Origin: Pseudomonadota bacterium
Lineage (GTDB): Bacteria > Pseudomonadota > Alphaproteobacteria > Rhizobiales > Xanthobacteraceae
Direction: 5' to 3'
DNA: 40,549 nt
NCBI GenBank assembly: GCA_021815055.1
Contig: JAKAHJ010000002.1
Span: 1 to 40,549 of the forward strand
In this document: positions 1 through 8,731 of the stretch, one piece after another
How the letters are laid out: every line of letters begins with the position of its first letter
How positions within the stretch are numbered: position 1 is the stretch's first letter
Position numbers and translations under genes: made by a program
The notes under the pieces: model-generated
What the model was told of the DNA's origin: nothing
Seen by the model: the letters and a program-made list of their open reading frames with translations, nothing else
Database searches by the model: none

Positions 1-86
1 ATGCCGAAAACCTGCCGGACCGACACTTTCATGTCGGGCAGGCTTTGAACAGATTTGCCGGCGACTTCTTGAACTGCGGCAGTCAT
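1..86 (-). CDS. cobS: Cobaltochelatase subunit CobS, N-terminal fragment (runs off window start)
   Basis: Reverse complement from ATG at 86 reads MTAAVQEVAGKSVQSLPDMKVSVRQVFG, resembling the CobS N-terminus (LPDMKVSVREVFGID); lies downstream of a J-domain gene as expected; absent from the ORF track because truncated. Confidence 0.8.
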   Translation of the reverse strand, partial: MTAAVQEVAGKSVQSLPDMKVSVRQVFG

Positions 87-286
87 TGATCCTCCGTGGG
101 CTCCGGGACCCCGAAGCCCCTGATGCGAACCTTATGGACGGTCCGGCTGATGGCGGCGGCAACTTAGCAGACCCCCCGCGGCCGAAAAACCCGGCGCAGC
201 GAATAGCACCATCAATTATTTCAATTAGATAGGGCGCTGCACCCCCGCGCGGAAGGCAGGGCTGGGGTGAATTTTGGACCCCTCTT

Positions 287-420
287 GATCCCTCCCCTGA
301 AAGGGGAAGGTCGCCTGCCGAAGCATAAGCGGAGGCGGGCGGGGTGGGGTCATTTTTCGAAGGCGATACCCCCACCCGACTCGCAATCGCTCGCCACCCT
401 CCCCCGCAAGCGGGGGAGGG
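287..420. repeat. GC-rich palindromic repeat cluster, including perfect 24-bp palindrome CCCTCCCCCGCAAGCGGGGGAGGG at 397-420
   Basis: Direct reading; the identical 24-mer recurs at 27095-27118. Confidence 0.85.
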
Positions 421-432
421 ATAAAGCGGCCC

Positions 433-1035
433 TTACGCAAAGCCGACGGATTTCAAATAGTTATAGGACTGGATGATCTCCACCAGCCGGTCCTCGGTCG
501 AGCGGTCGCCACCATTGGCGTCGGGATGGTGGCGCTTCACCAGTTCCTTGAAGCGCGCCTTCACCTCGGCCGTCGTGGCGCCGGCCTCGAGTCCGAGCGT
601 ATCGAGCGCCTTGCGCTCGGCATTGCGCACCGGACGGGCGGCCTCGGCGCGCTGGCGCTGCTCGGCGCGCAGACCCTCCGAGAACAGGTCGAAAGGGTCG
701 CCCTTGATACCGAAATTCTGGAAATCGGGCCGCGGCGCTCCCTTGCCGGTGCCCATTTTCCAGGTCGGGCGATGGCCGGTCAGCGCGTCCTTCTGGTAGG
801 CCATCACCGCGGCGTCGTTCATGCCGGCGAAGAAATTATACGACTGATTGTATTCGCGCACGTGATCGAGGCAGAAGCGCCAGTATTCGTTCTCGCGGTT
901 GCGCCCCTTGGGCGCGCGATGCGTGCCCTTTTCCTTGCAGCCATGCCATTCGCAGCCCGGCCCGCCGGTTTTCAAGCGGCGGTCCTGCGTCGGCTTGACG
1001 CGAATTCGGTCGAACAGGGGCGAGTCGAATTTCAT
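433..1035 (-). CDS. J-domain (DnaJ-like) protein with C-terminal J domain
   Basis: ORF of 200 aa; C-terminus has ALDTLGLEAGATTAEVKARFKELVKRHHPDANGGD with HPD motif. Confidence 0.88.
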   Translation of the reverse strand: MKFDSPLFDRIRVKPTQDRRLKTGGPGCEWHGCKEKGTHRAPKGRNRENEYWRFCLDHVREYNQSYNFFAGMNDAAVMAYQKDALTGHRPTWKMGTGKGAPRPDFQNFGIKGDPFDLFSEGLRAEQRQRAEAARPVRNAERKALDTLGLEAGATTAEVKARFKELVKRHHPDANGGDRSTEDRLVEIIQSYNYLKSVGFA

Positions 1036-1156
1036 GACCCAACACTATGCGCTCGCGCGCATGTCACCTTCAAGTCTTGACAGCGGCGGCGCAACGCGAT
1101 TCCGCCACCATGACAACGGCATTGACGCGCACGCCGCCGTTTCCTAAGGGGACGGC

Positions 1157-1435
1157 ATGCGAACCACTGACATTATCACACGGAAATTGACCGAAGCCTT
1201 CGCGCCGCAAAGCCTGACGGTGGAAGACGAATCCCACCGCCACGAAGGCCATGCCGGGCACCGGCCGGGCGGGCAAACCCATTTCAGGGTCTATATCGTG
1301 TCGGACGCGTTCAAAGGAAAGACCCGCATCCAGCGCCACCGTATGATTAATGAAATCCTCGCCGGCGAACTCGCGGCCGGCGTTCACGCGCTGGCCATTC
1401 ATGCCGCGGCGCCGGGCGAAGGCGGCACCGCCTAG
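1157..1435 (+). CDS. bolA: BolA family protein
   Basis: 92-aa ORF; LTEAFAPQSLTVEDESHRHEGHAGHRPGGQTHFRVYIVSDAFKGKTRIQRHRMINEIL is the BolA core. Confidence 0.93.
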   Translation: MRTTDIITRKLTEAFAPQSLTVEDESHRHEGHAGHRPGGQTHFRVYIVSDAFKGKTRIQRHRMINEILAGELAAGVHALAIHAAAPGEGGTA

Positions 1436-1676
1436 CGTCACGGTTCCGACGCTTGTATCCCTTTGCAGCACGTTCGTTTACAAGCGTCGGAACCAAAGGA
1501 ACGCTAGCAAGTCTACGATTCTAGTGCGGCTTTGGATTTGACGTTCCTATGAAGAAATCGCAGCACGCTGATCGGAACGTCAAATCCGCCGCATAGTGTC
1601 GTTTGGTTCAGAAATTCGCCCAACACAGCACATTGATCTCCACCTCAGGACGCTGTGTTTCCGAAACGACCAAACG
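1432..1676. repeat. Three consecutive long inverted repeats between convergent genes
   Basis: IR1 GGTTCCGACGCTTGTA (1442-1457)/TACAAGCGTCGGAACC (1479-1494) plus CTAGCGT/ACGCTAG; IR2 GGATTTGACGTTCC (1534-1547)/GGAACGTCAAATCC (1574-1587) plus TGCGGC/GCCGCA; IR3 CGTTTGGT (1600-1607)/ACCAAACG (1669-1676) plus AACACAGC (1622-1629)/GCTGTGTT (1652-1659). Confidence 0.9.
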
Positions 1677-1719
1677 CTGTTGCATTGCACTCAATTTCGG
1701 GTTTTGTGCGGGTCGAAAC

Positions 1720-3267
1720 TCAGGCGTGATAATCGGCCGCGATGGTCGTGTCGATCTGCGCCCGCCGTGCGTTCATCGCGTTGAACACTGGCGTCAAAAC
1801 GACTGCGACGAGGAGGTTGAGGATCACGGTATAGAGGGCAGTGTATCCTGGAAATGTATAGCCGCCAAACGCGAGCGGAAAGGTCGGCGTGAGATTCATC
1901 GCAATGGCCATCGCCGTGCCCGCAATTGTTCCCGCGGCCCAGCCGACAAGTAACGCCCAATCATTAAACCAACGAGTATAGACCCCAAGCATCACCGCGG
2001 GCAGCGTCTGGATGATCCAGATCCCGCCTAGCAGCTGCAACTGAATGGCATATTGCGTTGGTACAAACAGGATGAACATGAGCGCGCCCAGCTTGACGAT
2101 CAGTGAAACCCACTTCGCCATCTGTGCTTCCTGCTTGTCAGTTGGGTTCTTATTGATGAATTCACGGTGGATATTGCGAGTATAGAGATTGGATGCGGCG
2201 ATCGACATGATTGCCGCTGGCACCAGGGCGCCGATACCGATAGCAGCAAAGGCGATGCCGACGAACCAGGAAGGGAAGCTATGGAGGAAGAGGGCCGGCA
2301 CGGCGAAATTATTGCCGAATTGTTTAAAGCCAGCGGCGTACTCGGGAAGGTTGGGGACCCCGGCGGCAATGGCGAAGAAGCCGATGAGGGCAAGCAGTCC
2401 CAGCATAAAGGAATAGCTCGGGAGCATCGCGGCATTGCGTCGGATCGCGTGGCCACTGCTTGCGCTCAAAATTCCAGTAAGAGAATGAGGATAGAGGAAA
2501 AGCGCTAACGCCGAGCCCAAGGCCAAAGTTGCATAGGCGCCATAGGCGCCGGTGGTATTGGGCCCAGGAACCGCTAGCAACAGTTTTTGTACCGGCACGG
2601 CCGCGAAAATCTTGCCGAAGCCGCCAAGCTCGATCGGGATAACGATCACAGCGGCGAAAGCCGTGATATAGATCAGGATGTCCTTGACGATCGCGATCGA
2701 GGCCGGTGCACGCAGGCCGCTCGAATAGGTAAAGGCGGCCAGGATCACAAAGGCAATGATTAGGGGCAGATCGGCGGCAATTCCCGTGCCTGAGACGCCG
2801 AGCGCGCCGAGCACGACCTGGATGCCGACTAGCTGGAGAGCGATGTAAGGCATGGTCGCGACGATGCCGGTCATAGCAACTGCCAACGCCAGCCAACGGT
2901 TGCCAAAACGGCCGCGCACGAAATCCGCCGCCGTGATGTAGCCGTGCTTATTGCAGACGTACCAGAGCCGCGGGAAGACCAGGAATAAGATCGGATAGAT
3001 CACGATTGTGTACGGTACCGCGAAGAATGCGATAGCGCCGGCACCGAATGCTAGCGCTGGAACCGCGATGAAGGTGTAGGCAGTATAAAGATCACCGCCA
3101 ACCAGGAACCAAGTGACGATCGTGCCGAAGCGCCGGCCGCCGAGGCCCCATTCGTGCAACTGATCGAGATTGCCCCGGCGCCAATTGGCTGCAGCAAACC
3201 CCAGCCAGGTGATTAACCCGAACATCATCACGAAAATGACCAGCGCCACCCAATTCACGTTCTGCAC
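1720..3267 (-). CDS. Sodium:solute symporter (SSS) family, MctP-like
   Basis: 515-aa polytopic ORF (MQNVNWVALVIFVMMFGLITWLGFAAANWRRGNLDQLHEWGLGGRRFGTIVTWFLVGGDLYTAYTF) with a DUF3311 gene upstream. Confidence 0.9.
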   Translation of the reverse strand: MQNVNWVALVIFVMMFGLITWLGFAAANWRRGNLDQLHEWGLGGRRFGTIVTWFLVGGDLYTAYTFIAVPALAFGAGAIAFFAVPYTIVIYPILFLVFPRLWYVCNKHGYITAADFVRGRFGNRWLALAVAMTGIVATMPYIALQLVGIQVVLGALGVSGTGIAADLPLIIAFVILAAFTYSSGLRAPASIAIVKDILIYITAFAAVIVIPIELGGFGKIFAAVPVQKLLLAVPGPNTTGAYGAYATLALGSALALFLYPHSLTGILSASSGHAIRRNAAMLPSYSFMLGLLALIGFFAIAAGVPNLPEYAAGFKQFGNNFAVPALFLHSFPSWFVGIAFAAIGIGALVPAAIMSIAASNLYTRNIHREFINKNPTDKQEAQMAKWVSLIVKLGALMFILFVPTQYAIQLQLLGGIWIIQTLPAVMLGVYTRWFNDWALLVGWAAGTIAGTAMAIAMNLTPTFPLAFGGYTFPGYTALYTVILNLLVAVVLTPVFNAMNARRAQIDTTIAADYHA

Positions 3268-3327
3268 GACTCACTCCCGTCGGGTCGCTTTGTTTTTACG
3301 GTCGGGATCAAGCGAAACGCCATCGCG

Positions 3328-3540
3328 CTAATCCTCGGTTACGAAATATACGATCGCGGTAAGCACGGCACCGATCAAAACGCAAAGGAGCTGATACCAA
3401 TAGAAAAATGGAATGCCCATCCAATAGGGCTCGACCTTATTGTAAAAGGGCGGCCAGAGAACGATGACGAACTGGATTGCAAAGAGCAGATACCACCAGC
3501 TCCATCCACCCGGCTTCAATTGCGCTATGTCGTTTTTCAT
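3328..3540 (-). CDS. DUF3311 small membrane protein
   Basis: MKNDIAQLKPGGWSWWYLLFAIQFVIVLWPPFYNKVEPYWMGIPFFYWYQLLCVLIGAVLTAIVYFVTED; start moved from 3633 to the internal Met. Confidence 0.82.
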   Translation of the reverse strand: MKNDIAQLKPGGWSWWYLLFAIQFVIVLWPPFYNKVEPYWMGIPFFYWYQLLCVLIGAVLTAIVYFVTED

Positions 3541-3821
3541 GCTCGTCCTCGAGGTCCTCCCGCGACACCGCGAACTACCACACAACGTTCCGGTTTTTCT
3601 CATACATTTGCGATGCAACCGAAACTCAATCATTGCCTAGAAGTTCCGTTAAGAAACGGTAATCTAACGTGGTTGGCCGCAGCACAACTGCACACCGAGG
3701 TAGCGATTTTACCAATGCGGTGGAACGTATGATTGCCGGCTTCGAGAACAAAAAGAGCGTCCTCAATCGCGAGGAGCTACAGATTGTCGCCTACTAAAGA
3801 GCTTGCGGGACCGAGCGCCTC

Positions 3822-5147
3822 TCAGGCCCTTGCTTGGCGTTGCGTGCGCGGCAGCGGCTGGATGCGTAGCGCAGTGATGCGGTTACGCGCGCGGCGCAAT
3901 ACGCGAAAACGGAAGCCGTGGAAGGTGAAGCTCTGCCCCACTTCCGGGATCGAGCGCGCCTCGTGAATGACGAGGCCCGCGACGGTAGTCGCCTCCTCGT
4001 CCGGCAGATTCCAGTCCATGACGCGGTTCAGATCGCGGATCGGCACCGCGCCGTCCACATTGACCGAACCGTCCGGCTGCCGGCGCACGCCCGGCACCGC
4101 GACGTCGTGCTCGTCGGTGATGTCACCGACGATTTCCTCCAGGATGTCCTCGAGCGTGACCAGACCCTCGACCTCACCATATTCGTCGACCACCAGCGCG
4201 AACGGAGTCTTGCGGCGGCGAAAGGCTTTGAGCTGCTCGGAGAGCGGACGCGTTTCCGGCACGAACCAGGGCGGCGTCAGCAATGCGCCAATGTCGACCT
4301 TGGCGGCGTCGCCGTCGAGCGCATGGAGCGCGCGCAACAGATCCTTCACATGCAGCACGCCGATGATGTTCTCCGGATTGCCGCGCCAGAGCGGCAGGCG
4401 CGTCACCGGCGAGGCGATCACCGTGTTGACGATGTCCTCGGGCTTTTCGTCGGCGTCGATGGTGATCATATTGGTGCGGTGGACCATCACGTCGGATATT
4501 TCGAGCTCGCCGAAGCGGAAGACGTTCTGGATATATTCGGCCTGACCCACCTCGATCTTGCCGTATTCGGCCGACGTCTCCACCAGCCCCTCGATCTCGA
4601 CATCGGTCAGGATGTCCTGCGTGCGATGCTCCTTGACGCCGAGCATGCGCAGTATCGAGCGCGATGCATTGTTGAGCAGCACGTTCAACGGGTAGAACAG
4701 AACGAAGGCGGCGTAGAGCGGATAGGCGATCCACAAGGATACCGGTTCCGGCTCGCGGATCGCCAGCGTCTTCGGCACCTGCTCGCCGACGACGATGTGC
4801 AGCGACGAAAAGACGAGGAAGCCGACGACGAACGCGATGAGGTGCTGGGCCGATGCCGGCATTCCGAGCGGCGCCAGGATGGGCTGAAGCAGCGTCGAAA
4901 CCGTCGGCTCGCCGACCCAACCGAGGCCGAGCGAGGCCATGGTGATGCCGAGCTGGCAGCAGGCCAGATAGGCTTCGAGATTGTGCAGGATGTGCTGGAC
5001 GAGACGCGCGCCGAAACGGTCCTCCTCGGCCATGGCGTCGATACGGAATCCCTTGCTCTTCACGAGCGCGAATTCCGCGGCCACGAAGAACGCGTTGGCG
5101 GCGAGCAGGAATACGGCGAGCAGTAGATTGACAATCGTAGCGGTCAT
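3822..5147 (-). CDS. Hemolysin/CorC-type CNNM-domain and CBS-domain membrane protein
   Basis: 441-aa ORF: N-terminal membrane domain (FFVAAEFALVKSKGFRIDAMAEE), CBS pair, C-terminal CorC-HlyC domain (VNVDGAVPIRDLNRVMDWNLPDEEATTVAGLVIHEARSIPEVGQSFTFHGFRFRVLRR). Confidence 0.92.
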   Translation of the reverse strand: MTATIVNLLLAVFLLAANAFFVAAEFALVKSKGFRIDAMAEEDRFGARLVQHILHNLEAYLACCQLGITMASLGLGWVGEPTVSTLLQPILAPLGMPASAQHLIAFVVGFLVFSSLHIVVGEQVPKTLAIREPEPVSLWIAYPLYAAFVLFYPLNVLLNNASRSILRMLGVKEHRTQDILTDVEIEGLVETSAEYGKIEVGQAEYIQNVFRFGELEISDVMVHRTNMITIDADEKPEDIVNTVIASPVTRLPLWRGNPENIIGVLHVKDLLRALHALDGDAAKVDIGALLTPPWFVPETRPLSEQLKAFRRRKTPFALVVDEYGEVEGLVTLEDILEEIVGDITDEHDVAVPGVRRQPDGSVNVDGAVPIRDLNRVMDWNLPDEEATTVAGLVIHEARSIPEVGQSFTFHGFRFRVLRRARNRITALRIQPLPRTQRQARA

Positions 5148-5204
5148 CGTCGTCCCGCGACTGCTGTGGTCATGGCACCTCGGCCGGGCCGGCCTGCGTC
5201 GCGC

Positions 5205-6350
5205 TCAATCCTTCAGCCGTGTTTCGAGAAACGCGCGCACCTCGGCCGGATCGACATTGTTTTCGACGAAGGCCGCGCCGATGCCGCGCACCAGAATAAA
5301 GGTGAGCTTGCCGCGCTTGACTTTCTTGTCCTGGGCAATGAGGTCCAGCAGGGTGTCGGCGCCCGGCACGCCGCCGGGGATCTGATCGATACGGGTCGGC
5401 AGGCCGACGGCGGCAAGGTGAGCCGTGACGCGGGCGGCATCGGCCTCGCCGATCAGGCCCTTGCGGGCGGAAAATTCGAATGCCAGCGCCATGCCGAGCG
5501 CCACGCCTTCGCCGTGCAACAGCCGGTCGGAGAAGCCGCAGCCGGCTTCCAGCGCATGGCCGAAAGTGTGGCCGAGATTGAGCAGCGCGCGCTCGCCGGT
5601 CTCGCGCTCGTCGCGGGCGACGATGCCGGCCTTGGCGCGGCAGCAGACGGCGATGGCATGCTCGCGCGCAAAGCTTCCCGAAGAACCGCCGCCGGCAAAG
5701 ACGTCCTGCCAGTTCGCCTCCAGCCAGGCGAAGAAGCCCGCATCGCCCAAGAGCCCGTATTTGGCGACCTCGGCGTAACCGGCGCGGAAGTCGCGCTGGG
5801 GCAGCGTGTCGAGCAGCGCCGTATCGGCGATCACCAATACGGGTTGGTGGAAGGCGCCGACGAGATTCTTGCCTTGCGGCGAATTGATGCCGGTCTTGCC
5901 GCCGACCGAGGAATCGACCTGCGCCAGCAGCGTGGTGGGGACCTGCACGAAATCGAGACCGCGCCGCACGCTCGCCGCGGCAAAGCCGGCGAGATCGCCG
6001 ATCACACCGCCGCCGAGCGCGATGGCGAGATCGCCGCGCTCGATGCGCGCCGCGATGATCGCCTCGCAGACGCGTTCGAAGCCGGCATAGCTTTTGGAGC
6101 CCTCGCCCGGCGGCATCACGATGCGCGAGGTCGCGATGCCGGCCTCGGCGAGCGCGGCCTCGGTCGCCGCGAGATGATGGCGGGCGACCGTCTCGTCGGT
6201 GACGATCGCCGTGCGCGCGCCGGGACGCAGCGCCTTGATCCCCTTGCCGAGCGAGGCGAGCACGCCCCGTCCGATGACGATCTCGTAAGCGCGGTCGCCG
6301 AGGGCGACCGGCACCAGAATGGGTTCGCTGCCGCGCAAGGGCGCCGTCAT
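5205..6350 (-). CDS. aroB: 3-dehydroquinate synthase
   Basis: 381-aa ORF with GGGVIGDLAGFAAASVRRGLDFVQVPTTLLAQVDSSVGGKTGIN and LNLGHTFGHALE. Confidence 0.97.
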   Translation of the reverse strand: MTAPLRGSEPILVPVALGDRAYEIVIGRGVLASLGKGIKALRPGARTAIVTDETVARHHLAATEAALAEAGIATSRIVMPPGEGSKSYAGFERVCEAIIAARIERGDLAIALGGGVIGDLAGFAAASVRRGLDFVQVPTTLLAQVDSSVGGKTGINSPQGKNLVGAFHQPVLVIADTALLDTLPQRDFRAGYAEVAKYGLLGDAGFFAWLEANWQDVFAGGGSSGSFAREHAIAVCCRAKAGIVARDERETGERALLNLGHTFGHALEAGCGFSDRLLHGEGVALGMALAFEFSARKGLIGEADAARVTAHLAAVGLPTRIDQIPGGVPGADTLLDLIAQDKKVKRGKLTFILVRGIGAAFVENNVDPAEVRAFLETRLKD

Positions 6351-6943
6351 GTCGTCTTCTCCTCGCCGGCAAGGCCGAGATGCTTCGGCAGCGCGGCCAT
6401 GATCTCGTCGACGATGGTCTCGTGCGGTTCGTCGCGCGATTGCACCGTGATGTCGGCCTCGGCATAGAACGGTTCGCGCAGCGGCAAAAGCTCCTTGATG
6501 CGCTCCGCCAGCGGGCGGTCGCCGCGGCGCTTGGTGCGCTTGAGCAGCACGTCCAGATCGGCCTTCAGCCAGATCGAAATACCTTTTTGCCGGATCAGCA
6601 CGCGGGTCTGCGCATCCATCACCGCGCCGCCCCCGGTGGCGAGCACCTGTGGGCCCTGCTCGAGCAGCCGCGCGATCACTCGCGCCTCGCCGGCGCGGAA
6701 ATAGGGCTCGCCATGCTTTTCGAAAATCTCCGGAATGGTCATGCCGGCGGCTTCCTCGATGGCGCTGTCGGCGTCGACGAAGGACAGCCCGAGCCGGACC
6801 GCCAGCCGCCGCCCGATCGAGGATTTGCCGGCGCCCATCATGCCGATCAGCACGAGGGAGCGGGAACCGAGCGCGCGCGCCATGGCAATTTGGGCCTGAT
6901 CCGGGCCGTCTCCTGTCGATTTATGCGCGGCTGCGTTAACCAT
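6347..6943 (-). CDS. aroK: Shikimate kinase
   Basis: LVLIGMMGAGKSSIGRRLAVRLGLSFVDAD P-loop; ATGA overlap with aroB; start set to the internal Met (MVNAAAHKS). Confidence 0.95.
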   Translation of the reverse strand: MVNAAAHKSTGDGPDQAQIAMARALGSRSLVLIGMMGAGKSSIGRRLAVRLGLSFVDADSAIEEAAGMTIPEIFEKHGEPYFRAGEARVIARLLEQGPQVLATGGGAVMDAQTRVLIRQKGISIWLKADLDVLLKRTKRRGDRPLAERIKELLPLREPFYAEADITVQSRDEPHETIVDEIMAALPKHLGLAGEEKTT

Positions 6944-7101
6944 GACTCCCTTTCCAATCGGCCGGCCTGGTTCCATATACCAGCAATCCGCGCGATCGCG
7001 AGGGGCAGCCTTGTCAGCGGCCGGCGAACGTGATCGTAACCAGTGTCGTAACCAGTATAGAATAGCCTTTCCGGGTGACGCCCGGTTGCCGGATTTCTAC
7101 C

Positions 7102-7251
7102 ATGCCGAGCCTGTTCAGATTTCTGGTCTTTGTCGGGCTCATTGCGGGGCTGGCCTACGGCGCGGTGTTCTCGCTCGCCACTTTCGTCAAATATCAGCCG
7201 CGCGAGATCGTCGTGACGATCCCGCCCGACAAGTTCCTCAAACAGCACTGA
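7102..7251 (+). CDS. Small single-TM protein (49 aa) upstream of xerD
   Basis: MPSLFRFLVFVGLIAGLAYGAVFSLATFVKYQPREIVVTIPPDKFLKQH; 5 bp before xerD; below the ORF-track length cutoff. Confidence 0.75.
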   Translation: MPSLFRFLVFVGLIAGLAYGAVFSLATFVKYQPREIVVTIPPDKFLKQH

Positions 7252-7256
7252 TCGCG

Positions 7257-8204
7257 ATGGCGGGCAGGCCCAACGCCTCCGACGAGACGCTGATCGACTT
7301 GTTCCTCGACATGCAGGCGGCCGAACGCGGCGCCGGCGCGAATACGCTTTCGGCCTATCGCAACGACCTCACGGACCTGTCGGCCCATTTGCGCGCCGCC
7401 GGCACCGGCATCGCCAAGGCGGCGACCGACGATCTGCGCACCTATCTCGCCGGGCTCGAGGCGCGCGGCTTCAAGGCCTCGTCGCTGGCGCGGCGGCTGT
7501 CGGCGCTGCGGCAGCTCTATCGCTTCCTCTATGCCGAGGACAAACGCGGCGACGATCCGGCCGCGGTGCTGGAGGGGCCGAAGCGCGCGCGCGCGCTGCC
7601 GAAGGTGCTCTCGATCGCCGAAGTGGATGCGCTGCTCGCGCAGGCGCGCACCGACGCCGACAATGCCGAGCAGCCACCGGGCACGCGGCTGCGGGCGGCG
7701 CGGCTCCTGTGTCTGCTCGAAGTGGTCTATGCCACCGGCCTGCGCGTGTCGGAACTGATGGCGCTGCCGGCCGCCGCCGCGCGGCGCGACCAGGCCATGC
7801 TGGTGGTGCGCGGCAAGGGCGGCAAGGAGCGGCTGGTGCCGCTCAACGGCGCCGCCAAACGCGCCATGCGCGAATATTTGGGCCTGCGCGAGGCCGTCAA
7901 GCGTGACGCCGCGTCGAAATGGCTGTTTCCGTCGTTCGGCGAGCAGGGCCACCTGACGCGCCAGCACTTCGCGCGCGACTTGAAGGCGCTCGGGGCGCGC
8001 TGCGGCATCATGCCTGTGCGGCTGAGCCCGCATGTGCTGCGGCACGCCTTCGCCAGTCATCTCCTGCACAACGGCGCCGATCTACGCGTGGTGCAGACGC
8101 TGCTCGGCCACGCGGATATTTCGACGACGCAGATCTATACGCATGTGCTGGAAGACCGGCTGAAGAGCCTGGTGCGCGACCTGCATCCGTTGGGCGAGGA
8201 CTGA
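7257..8204 (+). CDS. xerD: Tyrosine recombinase XerD
   Basis: Integrase catalytic motifs SPHVLRHAFASHLLHNGADLRVVQTLLGHADISTTQIYTHV; start MAGRPNASDETLIDLFLDMQAAERGAG. Confidence 0.95.
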   Translation: MAGRPNASDETLIDLFLDMQAAERGAGANTLSAYRNDLTDLSAHLRAAGTGIAKAATDDLRTYLAGLEARGFKASSLARRLSALRQLYRFLYAEDKRGDDPAAVLEGPKRARALPKVLSIAEVDALLAQARTDADNAEQPPGTRLRAARLLCLLEVVYATGLRVSELMALPAAAARRDQAMLVVRGKGGKERLVPLNGAAKRAMREYLGLREAVKRDAASKWLFPSFGEQGHLTRQHFARDLKALGARCGIMPVRLSPHVLRHAFASHLLHNGADLRVVQTLLGHADISTTQIYTHVLEDRLKSLVRDLHPLGED

Positions 8205-8244
8205 CGAAGATGCAAAACCCTTTGAAATCGGATATTCTGTCGTC

Positions 8245-8541
8245 ATGAACCGCCAGGACGTCATCGCCGTTTTGCAGCAGAATGCGGACGCGCTGCGCGC
8301 CCGCGGCGTGACTCATGCCGCGCTGTTCGGTTCGCTCGCGCGCGGCGAGGCGCGGCCCGACAGCGATATCGATATCATGATCGAGCTCGATCCGAATTTG
8401 CCGATCGATATTTTCCAATATGCCGGAATAAAGATGGCGATTGAAGAATTGTTTTCTGTTCCCGTCGATGTCGTGGATCGCCAAGCCATGAAGCCGCGCG
8501 TGCGAGACAACGCTTTGCCTGATGCAATCGAGGCCTTCTAG
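8245..8541 (+). CDS. MntA-type nucleotidyltransferase-domain protein
   Basis: 98-aa ORF with HAALFGSLARGEARPDSDIDIMIEL (GSxxRGExRxxSDID minimal nucleotidyltransferase motif). Confidence 0.88.
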   Translation: MNRQDVIAVLQQNADALRARGVTHAALFGSLARGEARPDSDIDIMIELDPNLPIDIFQYAGIKMAIEELFSVPVDVVDRQAMKPRVRDNALPDAIEAF

Positions 8542-8566
8542 GCACGGCTAGCGGTTCAGCGGCCGC

Positions 8567-8610
8567 TCATCCTTCGAGGCCCGCGCTGCCGCGCGGGCGC
8601 CTCAGGATGA
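8567..8610. repeat. Palindromic REP-like element
   Basis: TCATCCTTCGAGGC-CCGCGC-TGCC-GCGCGG-GC-GCCTCAGGATGA; related elements at 29775-29867. Confidence 0.8.
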
Positions 8611-8731
8611 CGGATCGAGCCTGAAATGTGCGGCGGCACAACCGGTTAACTTCGCCGAAACGCATTTCACGCCTACTCGCTTGACTCTCGCGCCTCTGCC
8701 CGCCATTTCCCAACCCATGCTCTCAGGAACC

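Noticed and set aside
225-476. 71-aa minus and 69-aa plus ORFs near the window start
   Set aside because: Translations of GC-rich repeat DNA (PPPLAGEGGE, LIPPLKGEGR), not genes
3918-5126. 402-aa plus-strand ORF over the CBS/CorC gene
   Set aside because: Shadow ORF; the CorC/CBS motifs are in the minus-strand frame
5166-6467. 433-aa plus and 431-aa minus ORFs over aroB
   Set aside because: Overlapping shadow frames; aroB motifs lie only in the 5205-6350 frame
7257-8204. Tyrosine recombinase as sign of an integron or prophage
   Set aside because: It is chromosomal XerD in a housekeeping context (aroK-xerD-accA) with no phage or cassette genes nearby
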